From: Kingdonia uniflora
Lineage: Eukaryota > Streptophyta > Magnoliopsida > Ranunculales > Circaeasteraceae
DNA: 64,000 nt
Assembly: GCA_014058105.1 (NCBI GenBank)
Contig: JACGCM010002537.1
Coordinates: 310,001 to 374,000, forward strand
Direction of reading: 5' to 3'
Numbering within the stretch: the first letter of the stretch is position 1; every line of letters begins with the position of its first letter. The notes under the pieces are model-generated. The model made no database searches. It was not told where the DNA came from and saw only the letters and a program-made list of their open reading frames with translations. Made by a program: the position numbers and the translations under genes. Below, piece after piece: positions 35,148-46,638 of the stretch.

Positions 35148-38100
35148 ATGGATCATCCAATTGATGAGTTAGATAATGATAATGACATCAACATTAATCT
35201 TGATGAAGATGGCATGGAGATGGAAGGGATTGATGGCCCATTGTCAGAGGCTGGAACTGAAGATGAAAGTGTTGGCACACTTGCTAGGAAACCTGGTAAT
35301 CGTAAGTGAAAACTAACTTCTCGTGTTTGGGCTTTTTTTGAAATCTTTATTGGCAAGGATAATAAAGAAAGGGCTAAGTGTAAGAAATGTGGTGCCATTT
35401 ATTTGTCTGCTAGTTCACATGGGACCGGCAATCTTTCTCGCCATCTCAAAACATGTGAGAAGACTACAACACGTAATTTGGGATAAATGTTTTTGTCTCA
35501 ATCCGAGTCTTCCATGTCTTTGAGGGCGGCAAAGTTTGACCCTGTTGTTTTTCGTGAGATGTTGAATCTAACAATAATTAGGTATCAACTCCCTTTCAAA
35601 TTTGTGGAGTATGAGGGGATTTGTGATGCCTTTACTTATGCGGCATTTGCTAATAGGGAGTTGAAGCTAGTGTCTAGAAATACAGCTAGGGCAGATGTTA
35701 TCAAGATTAATGAAAGGGAGAAAAAGAAGGTTATGACTGGGTTGCGTGGGGTAGCGGGAAGAATTAGTCTAACACCTGATTTATGGAGTTCTATTACAAT
35801 GGATGGCTTTATTTCAATTACAACACATTTTGTGAATTCCGATTGGACTTTAGAGAAGAAGATTCTTAGTTTTTCTTATATGCCATCTCCTTACACCGGA
35901 TTGACCATATGTGAGAAAATTCACACTTTACTTTGTGATTGGGGCATTGAGAAGAAACTCTTTTCTATTACGTTAGATAATGCTTCGTCTAATGATGTCT
36001 TTGTTGGGATGCTTAAGAGTAAATTAAAGTTGAGTGATTCTTTGTTGTTCGGTGGAGAGTTTTTTCATGCAAGGTGTTGTGCTCATGTGATTAATCTAAT
36101 TGTACAAGAGGGTTTAAAGGAGATTGATGTGTCGGTTGGTAAAGTTCGGGAGAGTGTGCGGTATTTTAGGGGTTCTCAACGTAGGAAACAAAATTTTCGG
36201 GATTGTGTTAGGCAAGCGTCATTACCGTTTAATAAGGGTTTGATGCAAGATGTGCCAACTCGTTGGAACTCCACTTACATGATGCTTGATAGTGCTCTTT
36301 TCTACCAAAAGGCTTTTACTCATTTGGAGTTGAGTGATTCTAACTACAAGTGTTGCCCTTCCGAGGATGAATGGGATAGAGTTGGGAAGATATGCGAATT
36401 TTTGAAGTTATTTTATAATGTGACATGTCTTTTCTCCAGGACAAAGTACCCCACTTCAAATTTATATTTTCCTCAAGTTTATTCGGTTCAACATCATATT
36501 TCAAAAGCTATGAAGGGTAGGGATGAGTTTATGAAATCCATGGCATCGCAAATGAAGACTAAGTTTGGGAAATATTGGTCAAAGCATAACCTTATATTTG
36601 TTGTGGCTTGTGTATTAGATCCTAGGTACAAACTTGCTTTTGCAGAGTTTGCTTACAATGAGATCTATGGGCTGGAAAATCAGGAGTTTAGAGACTTCAA
36701 GGAGAAGTTGAATCAACTTTTTGACATCTATGTGGCTTTGTATATTTCCAAGGGAACTCCTAGTTCCAAGCCAACTCCTAATTCAAGTTCTTGTTCCATG
36801 AAATCAAATCTGGATATGGAAGTTATGCAGGTATTAATAATTTATTATACCTTTTGCTATGAGTAATTGAGTATGTATGACTGTCTGCTAACATGCCTAT
36901 GTACTGTCTGTAGTCTATTTCATTTTGGCTTAATACTTTAGTCTATAATATCATATGTGATGTTGTATTAGACATTTAGACTGAGTGACTGAGTAGTATG
37001 ATTGTCTGCTAGCATCAGCATGCCTCTGTAGTCTGTACTGTCTGTAGTCTATTTTATTTTAGATGTATACTTTAGTCTATAATATCATATTATCATATGT
37101 GATTCTGCAATGACTAATGAGACTGAGTAATGATTGTATGACTGTAATCTGTTATCTGTGATTCTGTCACTCTGTAATCTATATGACTAAATTACTAATT
37201 GAGTATGTATGACTGTCTGCTAGCAATAGCATGCCTCTGTAATGACTAATGAGACTGAGTAATGATTGTATGACTGTAATCTGTTATCTGTGATTCTGTT
37301 ACTCTGTAATCTGTATGACTAATTGAGTATGTAAGACTGTCTACTAGTATGCCTATGTATGTACTCTGTACTGTCTGTAGTCTATTTTATTTTTGTTGTA
37401 TACTTTAGTCTATAATAATATCATATGTAATTATGTATTAGACTGAGTAATGAGTATGACTGTCTCCTAGCATGCCTTTGTAGCCTGTACTGTCTGTACT
37501 CTATAGTCTATTTCATTTTGGCTTAATACTTTAGTCTATAATATCATATGTGATTCTGTATGAGAGTGAGTAATGAGTCTAATTACTGTAATCTGTGATT
37601 CTGTTACTCTGTAATCTGTTATCTGTATGACAGTATGACTAATTGATTGAGTATGTATGACTGCCTGCTAGCATGCCTCTGTACTGTCTGAGTGTCTGTA
37701 GTGTAGTTTATTTCATTTTGGCTTAATACTTTAATTTATAATATCATATGTGATTCTGTATTAGATTGAGTAGACTAAAGACTATGAGTAATGACTAATG
37801 AGTATGATTGACTGTATATAGCTAGCTGCTAACATGAATTAGTAGATATTCTTATATGCCTCTAATGTCTAATGTCTAATGTATAAGGCATTTGAGATGT
37901 TTGACGAGAGTGAGCATGCCCCGGTGAAGTCTCAGCTACAACAATATCTGGAGGAGCCTAAGTTTAGTTTAAGCGGGGATTTCGATATACTTTCTTTTTG
38001 GAAGTCATACCAATTTAGATATCCCGAGCTTGCTTTGATGGCTCGTGATGTATTGGCCATCCCGATATCCACTGTAGCTTCTGAGTTTACTTTTAGCATT

Positions 38101-38555
38101 GGTGGAAGAGTTAAAGATCCATTCCGTAGTGCTTTAAAACCTGCGTGTGCCGAGGCTCTAATTTGTACCCGTGATTGGTTATCTCAGAGAGGTGATCTCA
38201 TTTTACATTGATTTTATGTATTCTTTTGTTGCATTTTAATAATCATTGTTTATTTGAGAGTGATCTCATTACTTTATAAATAAATTTTGTAGGGGATTCA
38301 AATGTTGAGGATGTTGTGGAATCGGCTATAGAGGAGCTTGGTGAAGAGTTGTCACTTCTGGATGTTGGTAAGTATGAACTAAGTTGTCATTTTTATGACC
38401 TAGTCCTATCTAACTTTGTGTTCTAAATATTTTATTTGACATGTATATACTATATACTGTGTATAGGACAATTTTCTCATGGAGTTAACGACGTGGAAGA
38501 ATCACCAGAGAGTGCAAGTAATGGCGGCAATGGACCAAGTGGAAGTGGTGTTTGA
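35148..38555 (+). pseudogene. hAT transposase with BED zinc finger, two nonsense mutations
   Basis: Exons 35148-36830, 37888-38191, 38293-38367 and 38467-38555 join in phase to 717 codons. Order: an acidic N-terminus; a BED zinc finger (SRVWAFFEIF, CKKCG, NLSRHLKTC); the RNase-H-like core (LTPDLWSS, ITLDNASSND, FHARCCAHVINLIVQ, VPTRWNSTYMML); then the hAT dimerisation region (FDILSFWKS, RYPELALMARDVLAIPIST, SEFTFSIGGR). Breaks: TGA at 35307-35309 (between Lys residues, where Arg would fit) and TAA at 35484-35486 (where Gln would fit), the second lying between BED finger and core. The ATG directly follows a TTTTTTCTAG splice acceptor. A protein from 35487 would lack the DNA-binding finger. Confidence 0.93.
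36831..37887. repeat. Minisatellite-like intron of the hAT transposase
   Basis: The first transposase intron is almost wholly composed of degenerate repeats. The word CTGTCTGTAGTCTATTT, followed by TACTTTAGTCTATAATATCA, recurs at about 36905, 37030, 37370, 37490 and 37690. Confidence 0.8.
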
Positions 38556-39362
38556 CTTTGTATTGACTATTTCAGTTTGACTGTTAGTGAGTTGTGAGTT
38601 GTGACTTGTGACTATGAGTATGAGAGTATGAGTCTATGATATACTTGTGACTGTGAGTTGATTGTTTGTGAATTGTGACTTTGTGTGGTAATATGGTAAA
38701 TGGTAATGCACTATGCAGGTAGCTGGTAGCAGGTAGCAGCATGAGTGCTGAGTGCATGACTGCATGAGCAATATGCAGTTATGACTATGATACTGAATGT
38801 CTGAATCACTGATACACTGATGCATTTTAATTTTTTTTATGTCTTTGTTGACTGTTCACTGTTGTATATATGAATGAACTAGGGTAGTTTCAGTCTTGCA
38901 GAGTATGAATGAGACTATGAGTATGTCTTTTTTGATGCAGTTGCAGACTTGCAGTATTGTATATTTGTAATTTTGTATTATCTTTTAGTATTATCTTTTG
39001 AATTCTAATAACCTGAATTATTGAATTCTGAATCTTTGATTAAGTGATGATATTGTATGAAGTATGAACTATGAACTATGTTGAACAGATGAAGTATGAA
39101 CTTCTGAAGAAAAAAAATTTGATTGGTGTATGAACTTATGTTCTGAATTGTAATTCTCGAAATTTTGATGGGTCGGGTTGACAGGTTCTCGTATTGACCC
39201 GATAGTTTCGTGGGTCAAATGGGTCGGGTCGTGTCAACCCGATAATTTGCAGGTCGGGATCGGGTCCATTTTTTTGACCTGTTTAGTAAATAGGTCGGGT
39301 TCGGGTTCGCTCTTTTTTGACCCGAACCCGTGACGACCCGACCCGACCCATTGACAGCCCTA

Positions 39363-39655
39363 GTTTTAAGCCTGTGGCTGGTAAATATACCCAGCTTGTT
39401 GCAGTGTTATTGATGCTCTTACAAGTTACGAGTTTGTTCGTATTAAATTTTTATTTTCATACTTGCAAGGCCTAGTTTTTGACTTAGCAACCTTTAGATA
39501 TTAGAATGTTCTAACCTCCCAAATGTAAAGTTTCCAGGAAAATATCAATCCGAAAGACGCGGAGAACATCATGTATGGAGTACAACATGGTTTTCCCGCC
39601 CCACATATTTAACTTGTAATAATTTAGTAAGGATTCGATGTTTGTTTCGCTCATA
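39363..39655. repeat. R1 copy 2, last part
   Basis: Resumes homology to copy 1 (about 4582-4869) immediately after the hAT element, starting with the second GTTTTAAG. Confidence 0.9.
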
Positions 39656-40159
39656 TATCTATAATAATAATAATAAAAAAACCCATCTTTTTTCTTGGGT
39701 TTCAGCCGTCCATTCCACCGACGCGTATGATGATGCGTGCTTTGGAAGGCCTCAATTATTTCCATGGTACTTCTGTACCATGGAATTGATTTGGGCCATC
39801 AAACCCCTAATTGCCGAATTGAATGGCATTTTCGGGTTTCTATCTCCTTCTCTTTTAATATTACAGATCTACTCAAGTTGAGGGTTTAAGGTATAAGTTT
39901 CATATCCTTTCTCTACAAAACAAGCTTATTTCCCATCTACTTCTACAAATCAAACTCCGAGACAAGCTTCAGGTTGTCGTGATCATTGATTATACGTGTC
40001 CTTGTAATTAATGTGGCCGTGAGTGAGCTTGCTCAGGTTATAAGGTTTAATCGATGAATAAGGGGAAAAGGTATAACTTCTTTTGGATGAACTCTCATTC
40101 TCATAAACTCAATCTTCAACAATAAATCATCTCCAATTTCAATTTCTCACAACCCTAAT
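39656..40159. other. Short intergenic stretch, possible 5' leader of PPR gene
   Basis: A TAA/AAT microsatellite lies near 39661. No gene was recognised. Confidence 0.4.
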
Positions 40160-41470
40160 GATTCTTCTATCAATTGGGTCCTCCAACGCTCAGATTTCAA
40201 TACTCCCAAAGCAATCTCTGTAAGTAATCTTAATTTTTTTTAAAAATTTTAGAATTTTTTTTCCTTCTCAATTTCCACCAATTGGATCTAATTAGGGTTT
40301 CAAGTGTTTATTTTAGGACTTGAAGGAGTTGATTGTAAAGGGATTAGGGATTAAGCGGATAATTTTAAGATATCTGGGTTTGATTTGAGGAATGCTTTAG
40401 TTGGGCAAACTGCAGCTTATGAGTCACAAATGTTGTATAGAGATATGGAGTTTGATAAGATTTATCCTGATGAGCAATTGTTGAATGACTTGATTGTGGC
40501 ATTTGCAAAAGTGAGAGATTCTGATAGGGCTATGTTTTTCTTGGCGATAGTTCAGGGGCAAGGGTTGAGTGTGTGAAGACAAGGACATTGGTAGCAGTGG
40601 TATTTGCGTTGGAGAATGTGGGGAGGACTATTGAGGCAGAGGCGGTTTTTGAGGAGATAAAGGAAGGTACGTTGAAGCCTAGGACAAGGGCTTATAATGC
40701 TCTTTTGAAGGGTTATGTAAATACGGGGTCTTTAAGGGATGTGGAGTCGATTGCTACGGAGATGGAGAAAGGCGAGGTTTTGTGAGATGAACAGAGTTAT
40801 AGTCTTATTATTGATTCAGCGTATACGAATGTGGGGAAGTAGGTGAGTACCAGGATTGTGTTGAAAGAAATAGAGGCGTGTAATGTTCAGCCGAATTATT
40901 ATGTGTTTAGTAGGATATTATCGAATTGTAGGGGTAGAGGGGATTGGCAGAAATCTTTTTCAATTTTGAAGGAGATGCATAATAGTGGGGTTACCCTTGA
41001 TCGGCATTTCTACAATATGATGATTGGTACATTTGGGAAGTATAATTGTCTTTAACATGTGATGGCTACGTTTGAGAGGATAAAGCCCAAGGTGATTCAG
41101 CCTGATAATGTTACATGGAATACGCCTATAGATTGTCATTGTAAATCAGGGCGACATGATAGGGCCGATGAGCTTTTACAAGAGATGAATGATAGTGGGT
41201 GTTCCCCATGTAGTACAACATACAATATCATGATTTATTCACTGGGGCAGCAGGAGAAATGGGACAAGTTAAAGGGCTTGATGGAAAATATGTAGAGCCA
41301 AGGGGTGATATTGAATGTTATCATGTATATTACACTTATTTAGGTCTATGGGCAATCGGGATGATTTAAGGATGCAATTGAGTGCTTGGAGGTTATGAAA
41401 TCCACTAGGTTTAAAGCCGTCTCCTACAATATATCACGCCTTGGTCAATGCATATGCACAAAGAGTATGT
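40160..41470 (+). pseudogene. CRP1-like pentatricopeptide repeat pseudogene
   Basis: Matches the plastid PPR protein of the CRP1 type (RNA processing and translation in chloroplasts). A first piece, about 40168-40218 (NWVLQRSDFNTPKAIS), ends at GTAAG; the next starts at 40317. PPR repeats follow: [76 protein letters not shown], and CSTTYNIMIYSLG. Breaks: an extra TG pair near 40571-40575, TGA at 40783, TAG at 40840 (Trp expected), TAA near 41053, TAG near 41293, and more after. Homology fades near 41470, before the last repeats. Confidence 0.85.
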
Positions 41471-44400
41471 TTTTCTATTTCTTTCTCTTAGCATTGTCAT
41501 CATAGTTTGAGTATTCTGTTAAATAGCTTCTTACAAAGTATCAATCTCGCAAACGCGTTGAGGAACTATGTAATCTTTTCCTCGTGCTTAAAGTACATTT
41601 GGTTTATGAAAGTTCTAAGGTCTCACCTAGTTCAGGTTTAAACTTGTTAAGTTTAGATTGCATCGGCGCATACATATTCCCTATTTACTTTATATGCCAA
41701 TAAAGATCTATAAGAAAGAATCCAAGATGCATACCACTTTATCAGTTGGGTTGGTTGGCATTTTCCGCAGTGATTACAGTCCCTTTATTCTTCAAAGTTC
41801 CAAGAAATTGTAACCGGCTGATTGTTGGCACCATACCAAAGGGCCGCAGTGCCTTAATCTTATAATAGTCCCAGCATAACTTCACATGAGACATCATCAA
41901 GGTCTGATTTCTTTCAACAACTTAGTTGTGAAGAGTCATGGCAATGTTATAGTGCCGATATTAATTGGGCTTGTATGAGTTGAGGAATCACTATTCATTG
42001 ATAACTTAATCTTCAAGATTGCATTGACATTGAGGTTTTGGTATGATAAGATAGTCATTTAAGAGTGATGGGGACCATAGATGGGTTTTGGCTCCAAAAG
42101 GTAGTGAAAGCAATTCCATGGAGGTTTGGCTCTGACCAGTAATTTTTCTATTTCTTGGCATTCATAGGATCCTTGGTCTTCGTTCCTTTTTGTAGGGTAT
42201 CGAACGTTTATTGCCTTTATTTGGTTTAGTAGAATTGGCTTGATTTGTTAGTTTTTTTTTTTAATGTTCTTAGTTGGCTTAATTTATTTGATTTTTTAAA
42301 CCATATGAGCTGACATTTAGATTAGTCATGAATTTTTTATTGGGAGGAAAAATGAGGTTTGCTTAGTATTGAAAGACTGAGGCCTTATGGAAATCAATGT
42401 CAAGGTAACTTACATTCGACTGTGAACTGAACCTTATGAGTATTCTGACAGAGATTAGAGATATAACAACTCAACCTGAGGAGAAGACTTGGTTAACTTA
42501 TAGGAAGCGAAAGAAAGTTTCACTCTTTAACCTGCCAGGGTTGCACTACTTGAAAAGTAAAATAATCTTTATATTCAAATACCGTAATTGTACAACCTTC
42601 AGGTCGCACAGGACTGATTTGAGCAAGCTCAGTTTAGCTACCTTACCTATAGTTCTATAGCCTAGACATATAACATCGGTGGGATCTATTCCAAGGGAGA
42701 TTCTAGGTCTAGTAGGCTGAAGCTCTCAGAACTCAGAACGACGACGTCTAGCTGCAACAAGATAGCAAGACAACCATAGTAACGTTAGGATAGGGGGAGA
42801 TGTGGGTATAGGTGTCAAAAGAGTCATCGGTATGGTACGAAAAAGAGCTTTGAGGGACTGGATAGTAGTGCAGTAAAGAAACTAGACCTTCTAGCCTGTT
42901 TTTTTAAGCTACTTGTTTAGCAACCTATATTGATATGAAATATATTTATATATAGCTATTCCTTTTTTTAAATGAAAGTTTATTTATTTGCTATATAATT
43001 TCAAAAACAAACAGTAAAGTTTCATTACACTAATAATTGAAGTCCGTATAAATAATTATTCAATTCGTTTACTTCTGCTTTAAAGTTTGTTCTTCAAATT
43101 CTGTATTCATACTAAATTCAATGTAGAAATGTTTTTAGTTTCTCATTTTTTGAATCTTTTCTACATTTTTAGAAGGAGACTACTACTATCAAGGCTGCAG
43201 GAAATTCATAGTACAAACCAATAGTCTTAGACAGTGATTATATATAGATTATGACCTTTTCAAAGTGACTAGAAGTATCACGCCTTTTAAATCTATTTTA
43301 GTTTTAAGTATGACAAATTGTTAACATACTATTATTTCTAGAAATGCATTGCAAGTGTAATGATGAATAGTATCACAATGTAGGTTGCTCTGCTCTAAGT
43401 GTAACTCTATTGTCTTTTATCGTTAGGATAATTTTCAACACAACATGTTTCAGTAATGGCCAGAGGGATGTTTATTTTTCTTAAGTTCATTTTCTGCCCT
43501 ATTATATGTTCTGTCTTGTATACTGGAAATGTTTGTGATTGCGTGATTTAGATAGTTGTTGCCCGTTGGTTTAGCTTAGCTTTCATCTCATACATAAATA
43601 TAATGGTTAGCATATATATGTATAAATCACTCACAAATATTTCCGGTTGAGCTGTAATGTTGTTACTCAAATTCATATATTGTGTAGTACATAGTTTACC
43701 ATTTATAATATATTTGTTTTTGTAAGGTTACCACTAATATTTGGCATGACAACACGACTTCATGTCTACTTGCCTACTCTCATCAGAAAACAATGGTATA
43801 TTCTCTTATAACATTAATTGGGAGAGATGATATAGTTATTGCAGCGGAGATAATCGGTAATGCGATTTTAACTTTGGATGGGGGAAGCAAAAAAAACAAC
43901 AACAATATAACCAATATCTGGAATGTTATGGACCAAAAATCGTCGAATTCAATATTGAATTAACAGGTCGAGATTTTGATAAACTGTTACTCCCGCACTA
44001 GGTCTCTGATTCATTGGCAAAAAAATTATAATCCAACTTCTTGAGAATGACATGTTTCTACAGATTATGAGTATTATATTTGTTTCAGCAAAAAACTCTA
44101 CATATGCAAATCCATCCATAATAGGTCTGCCTTAGTAAGATTAACACACAGGAAAAAATATTGATTATAAAACAATAGAAACCATTTACTACACCAAATC
44201 CCCTTACAAACAAAAAGGGCACTATTCTTCGATAATCTGAAACAAAACCAAAAACACAAAAATTAAAATAAATAAGTCAACGTGGTGAGATCACCAAGGT
44301 TCTGAAACACGAAGCTATATTAAAAAAATTAAACCAAAATAAGTAGATTTAATTCAAAATTACAAATTATAATACTAAGTACATTTAAGTCATTTCATAG

Positions 44401-44786
44401 TTGTCTCCAAGATCTTATATATATAACCGACAAGCTATGTGTTTCCACTTGGATATGAAGATCACAATAGTTTGTAAGCTTTCGTTCAATTCCCTCAAAG
44501 ATTTTTTAACCTTAGTAAGAACGGACTTAACAACGAGCAAATGAGAGCATCATTCAAGCTACCTCAAGAAAAAAAAAAACATAGTGCAAGTTTCTTTGAT
44601 CAAAATCGAGTAATATCCACTTATCATCTTATTGCAAAGACTATATCCAAGACGAGTATTATCGGGCACAAAATTTTAGCTAAAAATGCGGCCATAATAT
44701 GGTGTTCCTAAGCAAAGAAAATGTAAACTTTAATATATCAAAAAATTACACTCAAACCCAACTTGAATCTTACAAATAATGTGTTT
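41471..44786. other. Intergenic, nothing recognised
   Basis: 3.3 kb of AT-rich sequence with no conserved exon, repeat boundary or RNA gene that I can support. The open frame 42436-42660 lacks a motif. Confidence 0.5.
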
Positions 44787-44804
44787 GCACGCGCTAGCGC
44801 GTGC
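44787..44804. repeat. Perfect 18-bp GC-rich palindrome
   Basis: GCACGCGCTAGCGCGTGC, able to form a hairpin, sits where homology with 13540-13790 begins. It is followed 11 bp later by CTCGT. Helitron 3' ends have a GC hairpin followed by about 10 bp and CTRR|T; CTCG would be a mutated version. Only suggestive. Confidence 0.6.
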
Positions 44805-44815
44805 CACGTTGCTCG

Positions 44816-45257
44816 TCTTCTACATAAATACAACTTCCTCATACATGTTTCATTCCAATCACAATATCTGATTTTCTACTTTTTTAGATCACCAAGATAA
44901 GCAGTTGGTTCATTCGTTCTCACGTCACCGGGGTCTAAAGTATTATGGAAGCAAGTCGTCTCTGCTCATCTTTCCTTCCATCTCTGAAACACTTGTCTAA
45001 GAAAGTGTATTCACGAGAAGGAGATTGCGGAAATGAGTACTAAGCCTCCTTCGAATTGGATGCAATGGGAGAAGGAATACCACAAGTGTTATGACTCAGA
45101 TATATGTGAAGCAATGGGGTTTCTTCAAGCTCAGCTCAAGAACACTAGGCCAAGCTTGACGTTGGGGGTACTTGGACTTGTTGCATTGAGCATGCCAACA
45201 TCTACGGACTACGGTTATGTTTATGTTTCATTTGATATTATCTGGGATTCATCTTAG
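44816..45257 (+). pseudogene. Small membrane-protein module, copy B
   Basis: An ORF of 74 codons from 45033: MSTKPPSNWMQWEKEY, HKCYDSDICEAMGFLQAQ, LKNTRPSLTLGVLGLV, ALSMPTSTD. A soluble Trp-rich N-terminus is followed by one hydrophobic segment (about residues 42-56). Compared with copy C an indel near 45210 changes the end. The upstream TATA-like ACATAAATACAACTTCC stretch is shared with copy A. I do not recognise the family; the conserved core WMQWEK..Y..YD suggests a real gene at some time. Confidence 0.5.
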
Positions 45258-45326
45258 TTAATAATTAACTGTAATAAAGATTGTATTTGTAAATTCATTT
45301 GTTTGCTCTTTGGAGATCGATTTGTT

Positions 45327-45594
45327 TAATGGGATATTTAACCGACTTTTAGAGCCACATTTACAAGTTACGACGTTGTTCAATTTTTAATCTTAATCTC
45401 ACTCTTATAATATTTTGGCCGCTGGCCTCATTTCGACTTAGCCTTTAGATATTAGAATGTTCTAAGCTCCCAAATGCTAAGTTTCCAGGAACATTTCAAT
45501 CTGAAAGATGCGGAGAACATCATGTGTCGAGTACAACATGCCCACGTTACATTCTTAACTTGTAATAGTTTATTAAGGATTTGATGCTTCTTTC
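45327..45594. repeat. R1 copy 3 (internally shortened)
   Basis: Starts with TTTAATGGGATATTTAACCG and jumps from the first quarter of R1 to its last third (GACTTAGCCTTTAGATATTAG, then AAAGATGCGGAGAACATCAT). It lies directly upstream of module copy C. Confidence 0.8.
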
Positions 45595-45627
45595 GCACAC
45601 ATCCCTGTTTTATTCCAATTACCACAT

Positions 45628-46137
45628 CCCATTCGTTCACCAAGATAAGCAGTTGCTTCATTCGTTCTCACGTCACCTGGGTCTAAAGTATATATAATGA
45701 AAGCAAGTCGTCTCAGTTCGTCTCTCTTTCGCCCTTTCGAACAATTCTTGAAAACCTGCAAGACTATTAAAAACTCAAAGATTTCTCCCACTATAAGGAT
45801 ATGCTGCAAGAAGAGATGCCCAAAATCATGAACACAATGTAGACGAGGACGTGATTTGTCTAAGAATGCGTATTCACAAGATGAAAATTGTAGAAATGAA
45901 ATTGAAGCCGTCCTCAAACTGGATGCAATGGGAGAAGAAATACTTCAAATATTACGACAACGGTGTATGTGAGTGAAGCAATGGGGTTTCTTCAAGCTCA
46001 CCTCATGAACACTAGGCCAAGCTTGGTCTTAGGGGTACTCGCTCTTGTCACGTTGAGTATGCCAACGTCTACTGTCATGGTTACGTTTCATTTGATGGAT
46101 TTAACAAAGTGGATCATATCTGGGATTCGTGTTTAGT
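45628..46137 (+). pseudogene. Small membrane-protein module, copy C
   Basis: The start MKLKPSSNWMQWEKKYFK, YYDNGVCE is followed by a 4-bp duplication (GTGAGTGA at about 45969) that breaks the frame. In the shifted frame it continues EAMGFLQAHLMNTRPSLVLG, VLALVTLSMPTSTVMVTFHL and ends ..SGIRV at TAG near 46137. This copy shows the longest version of the protein: about 80 residues with one membrane helix. Confidence 0.55.
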
Positions 46138-46638
46138 TCATCTTCTGTCAAAGATTGCACATGAAATACAGGAAGATGGAGTATGTTTCAAAAACTGTAG
46201 TACATAATACATAGTAAAGGCAAAACTGTGATTGCAGAGTACGTGAGTTACAGATAAATCTATACTAGGAAATATGGAGATTACAATATTTGGATTTGAA
46301 TTACTCAATATTGATCTTACCATCCTGGTCATAAGTTCGGAAAAAACACGTATTAAGCTCAATTATTTTTTTAGATTCCTTCGCTGCTATCAGCAAACCT
46401 ATTGTTTCCAAACCATCAAGCTTCTTGTATGAAAGGAAATCATAAGAGATGGTAATTCATGTCCCACGACAATGTCTCTGGGTTATTGTCCCAAAGTATC
46501 TTAGCAACGTACTCAAAGGCAACGCAAGCAATGATCTAGAAGATGTTTTCGTGCCTCTTGAGGTACAAGAAAGAAACTCCAGTATAATTGCAGACCAGAG
46601 CTTCTTTTCTTTTTATGAAAATAACACTTATTGACCTG
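46138..46638 (-). other. 3' flank of the EAF gene
   Basis: No separate gene was seen. The region beyond the EAF stop codon, probably including its 3' untranslated region. Confidence 0.5.

Larger units (their letters stand above)
33388..39362 (+). mobile_element. hAT transposon, near-complete (6.0 kb)
   Basis: Bounded by the 8-bp target duplication GTTTTAAG (33380-33387 and 39363-39370). Inverted ends are TAAGGCTGTCAAT and, as complement, TAGGGCTGTCAAT. Subterminal regions (33400-33560 and 39165-39360) are packed with CGGGT / GACCCG words in both orientations. It carries a GRF zinc-finger ORF and a multi-exon hAT transposase, both on plus. Two internal stops disable the transposase; otherwise the element is well preserved. 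Confidence 0.95.

Noticed and set aside
36831..37887. Possible CRISPR or satellite array
   Set aside because: Degenerate units bounded by splice sites of the transposase; it is an intron.
45573..45917. Minus-strand frames across module C
   Set aside because: Antisense shadows; the plus strand carries the conserved module.
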